From contig JAUPSS010000006.1 of NCBI GenBank assembly GCA_040285825.1, positions 1,116,001 through 1,180,000 on the forward strand: 64,000 nt of DNA, in the 5' to 3' direction. Shown here one piece after another: positions 55,232 through 64,000 of the stretch. Below the pieces are notes generated by a model, which was given only the letters and a program-made list of their open reading frames with translations, was not told where the DNA came from and ran no database searches. Every line of letters starts with the position of its first letter. Positions within the stretch are counted from its first letter, which is position 1. The DNA is from Eukaryota sp. TZLM1-RC (lineage: Eukaryota; Metamonada: BaSk clade). The position numbers and the translations under genes are program-made.

Positions 55232-57088
55232 GCAAGGAGTAGAAGAGTCAACATTGGATTGAGAAAATGTAAATTCATTACTGACAAACAATCAATTGAC
55301 ATTGTAGGCAGCACTTCCCAATTCAAACAACGAAAAATTAGCAAAAAACCAGTAAATGCTTTAATAAACATACCTGCTCCAAAAACTATCAAGGAAGTAC
55401 GGTCATTAGTTGGCTCAGTCAATTTCATAAGAGATTGGCTCCCAAATATTTCATAACTAATAGCACCCATAAATGAGCTAATTAAGCACAAACAACGTCG
55501 TGTAAATTGGGAAGCCAAACACGATCATCTATTAGATCAAATAAAACAACTGATTATTAATCACATGCCTCTGGAATTACCTTCACCAGACAAACGCATT
55601 CTGATTAGCACCGATGCATCTGACATCGCAGTAGGAGGAGTCATTTGGCAAGAAATCGCACCTTATGCACTCATTGGAACTGCATTAAAAGATAGGAAAG
55701 TAACACCAATTTCCTTTTATAGTAGGATTTTAACCGATACTCAAAAGCGTTGGTCTACTTTACAAAAAGAATTATATGCGATACTATTAATACTAACAGA
55801 AAGTCATCTGGAAAGCTTTCTCATTACTAGACATCTGACTATTTTCACAGATCACCGGAATATTGCATTCCTCGCCACGGCTCCTGAAAAGAACAGAATC
55901 GTCAAAAGATGGTTACCTATCTTATCAGAATTTGACTTTGATATCGTACACGAAAAAGGAGAAGACAATCACTGGACTGACATGATGTTAAGAAACATTG
56001 ACACAAATTTAGAAAATCCGGAAATAAATCACATCAACTACCCACATGATCCCTTTTGGCACGGTGAAATACCACCCCCTGATGACGATTCTGATTATGA
56101 AGACCCAGATCCAATCCACATTTTCGAATTAGCAAAGCACCCAGATTTGCCCATTTTTTCAAATTGGCTCTCAAAAGTTAGATCAGAGCAACAACTAGCC
56201 ATAAGCAATAATGATCCATTATTCAAAAACGCCACACTATGCAAAAACACAGAAATCTGGTTAAATAATAATGAAATGATAATCCCGACCAAACTAAGAA
56301 AAACGGCACTCAACCTAATACACGGTTTAACCCAATCAGGCCACCCTAGCATAAACAAAAGTCTTCATAAACTTTCCAGAAGCGATTTCTACTGGCCAAA
56401 GATGAGAAAAGATCTCATCAAACATATAGAACGTTGCCCTACTTGCCAAAACAATGCACCAGTAAAGCAATCAAAGACACCCTCAACTGGTTCCCTGTGG
56501 GCTAATCGCCCTTTCGCAAGATTAAACGTGGATACAATTGGACCACTCAATAAAGACAACAACGATAATAAATATTTACTAGGTTTCGTCGATTCATTTA
56601 CAAGGTATACAATACTTGTACCTTTAAAAGAACTTAATTCCTTAGAAGTAGCAGATGCTTTGATATGGAACGTCTGTGCTATTTTTGGCATACCTATGTC
56701 TATACATAGTGACAATGACCCTGAGTTCGCCAACGAAATATTTAAATTGCTTTGCCAAAGAATGTCAATTGAAATGTCTAAATCAATTCCCTACCATTCT
56801 GAAAGCAATGGATTGGTTGAAAGAAAACATCGAGATGTGATACAATGTATAAGGAAATTATTAATAGATTACAACGACTATGATTCATGGTCCACATATC
56901 TACCAATAACTCAACTATTAAAAAATTCAACCAAAAGTAGGATAACAAATCACACTCCTTACGAACTGATGTTTGGGTCATCTATCAGCCCAAGATCAGA
57001 TCCTGCTAACATCCTGGGAGGCATTTTCGATTTTGAATCCAATGTACCACTTTTGCAAGACCTCAAATTTAAGAATGAACGTCTTTAA
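55232..57088 (+). pseudogene. RT thumb, RNase H and integrase
   Basis: Same frame as the preceding piece, with an in-frame TAA at 55454-55456. RNase H: ILISTDASDIAVGGVIWQ and FTDHRNI. Integrase: HHCC finger (LIHGLTQSGHPS..CPTCQ), then the catalytic triad D (VDTIGPL), D (SDNDPEF) and E (ESNGLVERKHR). A TAA at 57086-57088 ends the frame before the integrase C-terminus. Confidence 0.9.
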
Positions 57089-57648
57089 AAGAGATGGGAA
57101 GAAGCAGAGCATCACCAACTATTAAATACACCCAGTCATACGAAAAACATTGATGAAAACACATTTAATATCGGTGACTACATTCCCCGAAAGACAAAAC
57201 AACCTAATAAATTGCACGGATCTTGGTTAGGCCCGTATCTGGTTTTAGAAACGCTTTCCAACTCCACTTTATTAATAAAGAACTTGACGACTGGTGAACA
57301 AACTAAAGTATCTAAGAGGGACTGTAAAATTTACAACGCTGACAATCCTAACGATGTCGATCTACTAGGGCCATCGTAGCCACAGATTCAGGTAAACATG
57401 TCATCGAGGAAATCCTTGACGAATATAATACTGCTCAAGGACCCTTCTGTACTGTAAGATGGTTTGATGGAGATACTACCGAGGAACCATTCCATTCTAT
57501 CAAATATTCAGAAGCGTATCAACGATTTAATAAGAAACCAAATAAAAGAAAACGTAAATCTATTAAATTCAACAACGCAGCTCAGGCTCTCCCCGTGCCT
57601 CAGCGAAAGCGTTATCCGCAGAGGAAGCGGAAGAACAATTGTACATAA
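57089..57648 (+). pseudogene. Integrase C-terminus with chromodomain-like module
   Basis: KRWEEAEHHQL.. LHGSWLGPYLVLETLSN is the SH3-like integrase end. After TAG 57377-57379 and a shift comes HVIEEILDEYN..FCTVRWFDGD..EPF, a chromodomain-like block ('..VEKIL.......YLVKW.....TWEP'), then a basic tail (PNKRKRKSIK). In chromoviruses this module directs integration to chromatin marks. Confidence 0.75.
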
Positions 57649-57657
57649 TTTTAATTA

Positions 57658-57673
57658 AGAAAACGGGAGAAGG
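57658..57673 (+). other. Polypurine tract
   Basis: agaaaacgggagaagg ends three bases before the 3' LTR. Expected primer for plus-strand synthesis. Confidence 0.75.
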
Positions 57674-57676
57674 TAG

Positions 57677-57797
57677 TGTAGGTATCTCACTAGTGAGTAC
57701 CTAAGTATATAGAATAACATTAAATAAAATTATCTTTATCTTAACCCGCCTTACACATACATCTAACATACAGCTAGCATAATGCCTAACGGCAACA
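57677..57797 (+). repeat. 3' LTR, 121 bp
   Basis: Identical to the 5' LTR except aacccgcc in place of aattcgcc. Followed by the tctg duplication. Confidence 0.95.
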
Positions 57798-58178
57798 TCT
57801 GGACAAACAATGCTGTTGTCCACAACTCACAACATTCTAAATCATTGTGTTTCTATTTGCTCAAATATCAGTCTTATTACAACTGAGAATGCTAGTTATA
57901 ATATCAATATCATTATTTTCACTTTATGGATTTGGATTATGGAATTGAATAATTAACAGAAACCAACCTTGTTTTTTCGTAAGTGTATTTGTATTGGTGT
58001 TTTGAAGACACAACATAGAAATATCGGTTATCCCACAATATTTTGTAGACAGAATTGTTGTTACAAATATTTATCTATATAGTCCATCCTATTTGCACCA
58101 TTTGAACAAGCAAATTTGATATTTTGATTTTCCCAAATTCCAAAAATCTCAAGAACTCTGGAGACTTTCCGTCATCAA
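57798..58178. other. Intergenic, 5' of membrane protein gene
   Basis: 381 bp, AT-rich; starts with the tctg duplication. No motif identified. Confidence 0.5.
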
Positions 58179-58814
58179 ATGTCGTCAATTCCTTACACTA
58201 ACAATCAACCCTCAAAGCAGGCAAAGCTCATCAAAATTGCTGTTGCTGCTTTCATCGTGATATCTGTTGTATTCATTGTCATTCTTGCTATCAACTTGTT
58301 CACTAATGACGATCTCCACCAACAGGTCTTCTATCACGAAGAAGCATACAATGTTGCACTTGATATTGATAACCAATTCATCTATTTTCGAGATGACTTT
58401 GGTGTGTATCCTAATACTCCTGATGACGATCCCTTTGAACTCATCCTTGATGTTAAGAACGAGATCCGTTACATCAAACCATTCTCCTCCGAGGGGGAAT
58501 GTTTCCGCGAGAATTTCCCCATGAGAAATCGAGAGCTGCAGCTGAAAGGATACAATGTTCCAGAAAACGCCAAGGAAGCCGGTGAATTCTCCGTTGGAGA
58601 TATCCAATGCCAATTGTACAAGGGAACTAGCACCATTATCGTAGATGGTACAGAAGAGGACGTTGACACCCAATGGTGTGTTGCCAATCGTTTTCTACAC
58701 ATGTTGGTGTTGAACGGAACTGAACATCAGTTCTACTACAATCACAAAAGACTTTCTAACAATGATGACTTGTTCAACCCAGACAAAATGTGTAGTGATT
58801 TCATTGATATTTAG
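58179..58814 (+). CDS. Type II single-pass membrane protein, unknown function
   Basis: 211 residues, ATG 58179, TAG stop. A short basic N-terminus (QPSKQAKLIK) precedes one hydrophobic segment (~19-45), which predicts a cytosolic N-terminus and a lumenal or extracellular C-terminal domain of ~165 residues. That domain has four cysteines (at ..EGECF, DIQCQ, QWCVA, KMCSD), enough for two disulfides, and an NGT glycosylation site. It is acidic overall and repeat-free. I do not recognise a family. Confidence 0.72.
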   Translation: MSSIPYTNNQPSKQAKLIKIAVAAFIVISVVFIVILAINLFTNDDLHQQVFYHEEAYNVALDIDNQFIYFRDDFGVYPNTPDDDPFELILDVKNEIRYIKPFSSEGECFRENFPMRNRELQLKGYNVPENAKEAGEFSVGDIQCQLYKGTSTIIVDGTEEDVDTQWCVANRFLHMLVLNGTEHQFYYNHKRLSNNDDLFNPDKMCSDFIDI

Positions 58815-59271
58815 GCTTCTTTTGCACTGTATTTGTTCTATTTCATTGTAAATAAAGACTATTGTTATGATTCTTAATCAAGACCACACAAATTAACAAA
58901 TGTTTGTTTAACGATAACTAAATGAAAGCACCAATTCAGAATTGAAGGAAATGAAACCAAACCAAATCCCCAAATAAACACTAGTTTACATCAATATTAA
59001 AATTGTATTATCTAGACTTGCTACTTAAAGGCTCATGATTGCATGTTCTATGGACGCTGTGTTGATTTGAGTAAATCGAGTAGATGAATAAATTGATAGA
59101 TCATTTGAGCCCCCCTCCCCTTTTTTTTAACTGGAATATTTATTGAGAAAAAAAATCTATCTAGCATTCAATATCCTCTGAACAAGCGTCATTATTACTA
59201 AACCTACTCACAACCCCCCCCCCCCTCTCACCCTAATTTCTGCCTTGTATACTTGTTGGTTTCTTGGTAAG
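58815..59271. other. Intergenic with C-rich runs
   Basis: 457 bp. Contains a pyrimidine run (59110-59129, C-rich then T8) and a C12 run (59214-59225), unusual in this AT-rich DNA. No gene seen. Confidence 0.55.
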
Positions 59272-60053
59272 ACTTTACCGAGGTAATCTATTAATAATGG
59301 CAAATTGAATCTGTGAACGCCATAAAAAAATATCAAATCTTTTCATTGTTTTTTCTTGCACCATTTTTTGGAAGTCATCCAAAAAAGTTTCTGCTTCAAC
59401 TGATAATCTTCCGTTTATCGAAAATGGAAAAGCAATAAAAACCAGCCGTGTATTTCTATCAGCATTAGCCTCTTCAATATCTTTATCATATTTTCTATGT
59501 TTTTCTTTTGCTTTAAAATCAAGAGCACTCACAGGATTAAGTTTTTTTGGGTGAAGCAAAGTATCATTTGCAACATTACATGAGACAAAGTCAACAACAG
59601 CTTCAGAATTATCAATCCAATCACAGTATGCATAACCTCTATCATCAGAACCAAAATTATTCAGAGAAAGTGTTTCCTTCAGCAGGGGCTCTTTGAAACA
59701 CGATATCCTTGCAGTTTGTGCCATATTGAAAACAGTGTCTCTAACAACATCATGTAATGAAGAACGATAAGTTATCAATTTAGAGCAATTTAGAGCATGG
59801 CGTAAAGTGAGTTGAGGTGAATTCGAACAAATACATTTTTCTTTTGATAATAATTGGTTAATGGGGATGTTCAAATATAATCTCATTTTTGTTACAAATG
59901 CTTCATTAGTGGCACACAATCCAAATCTTCGTGGTACAATGGTTACAAAAAGTGAAGAATCTGACGCCTTGTTTTTACAAACACCCTTTTCCAATAACAA
60001 TGATTGAAGATCTTGATTTAAAACAGCCGAGCTGCAAATATTATTATATTATA
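59272..60053 (-). mobile_element. Family C copy, 3' end missing
   Basis: Frame 59275-60000 (241 codons) is open: MLLEKGVCKNK.., knuckle CICSNSPQLTLRHALNC, LHDVVRDTVFNMAQ, endonuclease DDRGYAYCDWIDNSEAVVDFVSCNV (the RGD aspartate is replaced by Y), then FPFSINGRLSVEAETFLDDF to NRLPR. The 3' terminus and UTR are absent. Its 5' side abuts a B scrap at tgaatagaagaa. Confidence 0.85.
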
Positions 60054-60105
60054 TTGAATAGAAGAATGAATAAGCGTTTTGATCGTCGCTTGTGGCTAAA
60101 TTTTT
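60054..60105 (+). mobile_element. Family B scrap
   Basis: 52 bp (tgaatagaagaatgaataag.. ctaaat; residues RRMNKRFDRRLWLN) between C(-) and A(-). Its left-hand partner lies at 61991-62028. Confidence 0.8.
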
Positions 60106-61990
60106 TTTAAAAAAATTTAATTTTATTCTAACCTATAAATCAACATCTAAAAAATCCATCTCTCCCAAAACAAAAACACTAGATGCAACTCTCTCATAGT
60201 GAGATCCAAGAGAAAGCAAAGCATCAGAAACCATCTTCAACATCCCCTTAAAAATAGAAAACACAATTCTATTTTGCCAAAACAATCTGTTGAAATTTCT
60301 CCCAGTTCTTCTCTTTACAATCATTTCAAAATCATCCAAAAAACGTAAAGCGGTTGGTGCAAGTGAACCAAAAAGGGAAAATACAAATGGATACAAATTG
60401 TATTTTGCATGCTGTAGACTGGCCAATTTGGACAAAGGTTCATTGTATTTTTTGAATTTAAAATTTTCAGCATTTGAAAGGGGATTATGAATTTCAGAAT
60501 TAACTAACCTTACATTTGAGGCATTACAAGGATAAACAGACATTACATCCAATAAAATGAAACTTCCATCTAATCCAGGTAATATAACATCTCCTCTATT
60601 ATTCTTATGAAAATCGTCTTCAGCATCAAACAGATTTGACAACAGAGGTTCCAAGAAGGATTCAATTCTATGAGATTTACACACACTATATAACTGGTCT
60701 CTTACAGCATCATGAACTTTGCTTCTAAAAGTAATAAAATGTTTACAATTTAACAAATGAGTAGTTGTAATTTCTCGAGAACATTTACAAATTAAATTAT
60801 GAGTTAAATTATCAGGCCAGATAAAGGAACGAAATCTCATATTCAGAGTCCAAGCAGAATCGGATAAGAGAGTACCATAAACTTGTGGAATTGTTGTTAC
60901 TAAGGCAGAAGAAGTACTGTCACACATATCTTGTAAAAGATTTGCAAAAGTGGGATTCTTTTTCTTGTCCAAGCCAAGTCTAACATCAAAATCCAAGCTT
61001 TCAAAAATCTTTGACAATTTTTGTTGAATCTTTTTACAGCAAAACTTTAAATTAAAAAGAGATCGGTTTGGAATTTCTTGAATTGATTGAGGAAAACATT
61101 TGGTCCAAATTTGTGGCGGTAATTTTTCAAGTTCACAAGATAACCCATACAAATAGGGACTACAATTGGGGACTAACAGATGAGAATCATCAGGAAATCT
61201 ACGAGAAAATTCATAAATAAAATTTTTGCCACCACCCAAGAATGCTGATTGACACAAAATTGAAGATTTAGTAAAACCAATACCACCCAAATTTGCTGAA
61301 GAAAACAAATGGCTTTTCAACATTCCTGGTTCTACATCCAATCAATCAGCAAAAAATTCTGTTCTCAATGAATTAAAAGAACGACAAAAATCTAATGCTA
61401 TGGAAGGAGCACAAGATCTCAAAATGTGGGTTATTCTCCCAGTGTAGCAAATTTTAAGCATGAAAAATTTAATATGCTTTTCTATATCTAAAGAAGAAAT
61501 TGACTCAAGTTCAATTTTCATTTTTTCCAAAATAACTTGCAATTTCATTCTGAATTTGAGGCACATTTCCTAACCAACAACCAAGGAACTTAAAAGCATC
61601 ACTACTATAATTAGTAAAAGGGACAATAGAATCGTTTATCACGAGGTCTTGAGCAGAAGAGCCAATCAGAAGGCATTTGCTGGCATTAAGATGAAGCCCA
61701 ATACTTTCATATGAATCGGCAATTTCTTGAGCAACCAATTCTAGTAAATCAAATGAACCAATCAAGGATATATCATCCATATAAGCAACTATTTTTATAG
61801 AAGGGTATTTTTGCTTAATGATATTTAAAGTTTTGTGAATAGCTAAACAAAACAATAATGGGCCTAAAGGATCTCCCTGCTTCACTCCAGAAGATGATTT
61901 AAGACCAAATGAATTAAAAATTAAATCTGATTCTTTCCCATAAAAATGGTAGAAAAAACTCGATAGCTCAGGAAAATCAGATTTAAAAAT
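60106..61990 (-). mobile_element. Family A copy, 1.9 kb, nearly intact RT to 3' end
   Basis: Minus-strand frames 61511-61885 (KQGDPLGPLLFCLAIH, AYMDDISLIG), 61342-61566 (thumb) and 60133-61341 (402 codons: GGGKNFIYEF, knuckle, RGDVILPGLDG endonuclease, ..FLDVDL). Only two lesions separate them: an extra T near 61543 and TTA to TGA at the ADLLD block (61342-61344). The 5' truncation falls in the RT just before motif A; motif A is lost. Confidence 0.9.
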
Positions 61991-62028
61991 ATAATATTTT
62001 TTTTAAAATCTTGTGAATAGAAGAAATC
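61991..62028 (+). mobile_element. Family B scrap (left partner)
   Basis: ..aaaatcttgtgaatagaagaa, the B sequence immediately preceding that at 60054; tgaatagaagaa is common to both. Confidence 0.7.
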
Positions 62029-62765
62029 TCTTAATTTATTGAATTTGCACACTTGATTAAATTAAATCATAACTAATGGGACGACTATCATTAAACCAAG
62101 ATTTTCTCTACAAAATCTTGATTTGCTTGCTGTCTAGCTAAAGCTTCTCTAATTCGATTGAAAAACCGCGGTAATCTATTAATAATGGCAAATTGAATCC
62201 GTGAACGGCCTAAAAAATATCAAATCTTTTCATTGTTTTTTCTTTCACCATTTTTTGGAAGTCATCCAAAAAAGTTTCTGCTTCAACTGATAATCTTCCA
62301 TTTATCGAAAATGGGAAAGCAATAAAAACCAGCTGTGTATTTCTATCGATATTTGCATCTTCAATTTCTTTATCATATTTTCTATGTTTTTCTTTTGCTT
62401 TAAAATCCAGAGCAGCCACAGGATTAAGTTTTCTTCTGTGAACCAAAGTATCGTTTGCAACATTACATGAGACAAAGTCAACAATAGCTTCAGAATTATC
62501 AATCCAATCACAGTCTACATCACGTCTATCATCAGAACCAAAACTATTAAAAGAAAGTGTTTCTTTCAGCAGTAGGCTCTTTGATACACGAGATTCTTGC
62601 AGTTCGTGCCACATTATAACCAGTGTCTCTAACAACATCATGTAATGAAGAACGATAAGCCATCAATGTCGAACAATTCAGAGCATGACGCTAAAAGAGC
62701 TGTGGTGAATTCAAGCAAATAAATTTTTCTTTTGATAATTATTGATTAATGGGAATATTCAAATA
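62029..62765 (-). mobile_element. Family C copy with complete 3' end
   Basis: 3' UTR and C-terminus at 62034-62165, then frame 62210-62641 (ARVSKSLLLKETLS.., DDRRDVDCDWIDNSEAIVDFVSCNV endonuclease). The knuckle end is degraded. The 5' end breaks at YLNIPINQ and is fused directly to an ERH-derived segment. Confidence 0.85.
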
Positions 62766-62848
62766 ATTACGGGTGTGCTGGATGAGAAGGATGGTGTGTT
62801 TTGTTTGCATTGAAATCAGCTTATTGTGTATAAACCAAGAATTGTGAA
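62766..62848 (-). pseudogene. Copy of ERH 5' UTR and first 15 codons
   Basis: 83 bp ~90% identical to 48229-48310: ERH 5' flank, ATG and MQTKHTILLIQHTRN, on the same strand as the C copy to which it is joined. On its other side is the A-tail of family E. Confidence 0.88.
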
Positions 62849-63440
62849 CTTTTTTTAATTTCCAATTTATTATTTTCCAGAAACTAAACATAAAAATTGA
62901 TATTCTAAATCTGGATAGCCAACAAGAATTGACTGGAAGTTTTTTCTTCAAAAAAGCGATCAAGAAATAATAAAGCAGAAAACAATAATGGGACAACACC
63001 TTTAAAATTGAAAATACAATTCTGTTCCCCCAAAACGTTTTATCAAACATTCTTCCTGTACATTGTTTTACAACATTGTTTTAACCAAATCATTCAAAAA
63101 AGATGAAGCAAGTGGTCCAAGCGTATCATGTAAGGAGAAAGTAAATGGACAGAGGACATGATGAGTGTGAGATTCAGCATTCAAAAAAACCAACTTTGCT
63201 GCATATTTATCCATTTTAGGATTTTCAGCAACAGACTGCGGATTCTTGTGTTTTGACTGAACTGATGATATGGAAGAATTGTTACACACATCAGTTTATC
63301 TCACATCAGTAATGATAGTGGTCCCATCAAGTCCTTCAAGCATTAAATCACCTCCGTTGCGACCAAAAGAATTCAAAGTATCTTCATCAACCAAACGAAA
63401 AAACGTGGTCAAAGTAGCAAAAAACCTCACGTGAAATATT
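62849..63440 (-). mobile_element. Family E retrotransposon, 3' part, decayed
   Basis: Endonuclease RNGGDLMLEGLDGTTIITDV (~63370-63300), then frame 63289-63068 (PFTFSLHDTLGPLASSFLNDLVK) and RMFDKTFWGNRIVFSILK (~63050-63000), decayed coding sequence and an A-tail at 62849-62856. Same layout as A/B, clearly different sequence. Confidence 0.75.
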
Positions 63441-63565
63441 TAAAGAATTTAAGATGTGAGTTTTTTTCCTGAAACCCAAAACAGTTTTTGTCTTTGAGCA
63501 ACAAATGTTCTGTAAATAATGAAGTTGTAAGCAATAAAAACGATTTGTGACTCTACATATCTATA

Positions 63566-64000
63566 ATGGGTGGGCATCCTGGTAGCTTCTTGTGTCTGGT
63601 TCACAGAGGTTTGCTCCTTGAACCGGGTGTTCTCCCATGTGGCCATTCGTTTTGCGACTCCTGCCTAGATGAGTGGTTAGTGCTGATCCAAACTTGTCCT
63701 TCCTGTAGAACTGCTGCTTCTCACGATATATCTAGAAACAATCAGCTAGAAGACCATATCAAGGATGTTCTTAAGCCAAATGTCATCCAGTCCGATGACC
63801 TGAAAAATTTGTCTCGTTTGAAACGCACTCCGAGCGCCACCATTCATGCCGCAGTAGTGAATCAGACAGATGTGATCTGAAAGCAGCCTTTTTTCTCCGA
63901 AGAGGACCTTGAACTTGTTCGAGAAGTTGTTGCTAAAGTTTATCAAGTATATCGGTTTCTCAACTCACCGTCTCACATGGTCAGTGTTTTAGGTGTTACT
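63566..64000 (+). CDS. RING-finger protein (partial), likely ubiquitin ligase
   Basis: ATG 63566. Residues ~10-52 are a RING-like finger: CLVH, then PCGHSFCDSCLDEW, then CPSCRT. The second zinc ligand is His rather than Cys (C-x2-H). TGA 63878-63880 would end it at 104 residues, but a GT-AG intron of 33 nt (63854-63886) fits the intron size seen in the dynamin gene and removes that stop. The frame then continues (PFFSEEDLELVREVVAKVYQ..) to the window edge. Most likely an E3 with a C-terminal domain outside the window. Confidence 0.75.
63854..63886 (+). other. Candidate 33-nt intron
   Basis: GTAGTG..GAAAGCAG. Length divisible by three but containing the in-frame TGA. A 15-nt GTGATC..GCAG alternative lies inside it but is much shorter than the other introns here. 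Confidence 0.6.

Larger units (their letters stand above)
51668..57797 (+). mobile_element. Complete Ty3/gypsy chromodomain retrotransposon, 6.13 kb
   Basis: 121-bp LTRs at 51668-51788 and 57677-57797 (TG..CA ends, two differences), flanked by tctg at 51664-51667 and 57798-57801. Between them lie gag, zinc knuckle, protease, RT, RNase H, integrase and a chromo-like C-terminus in Ty3/gypsy order. A polypurine tract lies just before the 3' LTR. The coding region is broken by frameshifts and stops. I find no clear tRNA primer-binding site after the 5' LTR. Confidence 0.95.

Noticed and set aside
55229-57088. Programmed readthrough of stops in the gypsy pol frame
   Set aside because: The stops fall at several unrelated places, including inside RNase H and integrase joints; decay explains them better.
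63866-63880. 15-nt intron (GTGATC..GCAG) in the RING gene
   Set aside because: It fits GT-AG, but the 33-nt alternative matches the 29-31 nt introns seen in the dynamin gene.

Overview
This window is nuclear DNA of an AT-rich unicellular eukaryote. The evidence is GT-AG introns, a tRNA-Ile gene with a Pol III T-run, cytoskeletal and Golgi genes found only in eukaryotes (a gamma-tubulin complex component, augmin HAUS3, a TMF golgin, a dynamin, ERH) and eukaryotic retrotransposons. The dynamin gene has introns of only 29-31 nt, and a RING-finger gene has a candidate 33-nt intron. A fused ADP-forming acetate-CoA ligase suggests an anaerobic or microaerophilic protist such as a metamonad or archamoeba, but I cannot fix the lineage. 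TAA, TAG and TGA all act as stops, so the standard code fits.

Layout. (1) 1-18.5 kb is a dense, nested pile of non-LTR retrotransposon copies whose proteins have a reverse transcriptase, a CCHC-type knuckle and a restriction-like (PD-(D/E)XK) endonuclease. I call the families A to F. (2) 19.7-24.3 kb holds ADP-forming acetyl-CoA synthetase (+) convergent with a divergent gamma-tubulin complex component (-). (3) 24.5-29.4 kb is a second pile of A/B copies, partly duplicated from the first. (4) 29.75-33.5 kb holds HAUS3 and a kinase-like pseudogene split by a 37-bp retroelement tail. (5) 34.4-39.9 kb contains a decayed Ty3/gypsy element and families C and F. (6) 40.5-48.3 kb holds a TMF-like golgin, tRNA-Ile, a four-exon dynamin and ERH, with decayed retroelement pieces between. 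(7) 48.6-51.0 kb is decayed element debris. (8) 51,668-57,797 is a complete Ty3/gypsy chromodomain element with 121-bp LTRs and a 4-bp target duplication. (9) 58.2 kb holds a type II membrane protein. (10) 59.3-63.4 kb is another C/A/B/E cluster, including a copied 5' piece of ERH. (11) A RING-finger gene runs off the right edge.

The most unusual content is the retroelement archaeology. The families insert into each other. Many insertions are 5'-truncated, some to under 110 bp, and many have readable 11-14 bp target duplications. Later unequal recombination and apparent gene conversion reshaped the piles. The host genes are otherwise ordinary; several act in microtubule nucleation or Golgi/membrane traffic. 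Family letters are my labels, and fragment boundaries are accurate to a few bases where poly(A/T) runs blur the joints.
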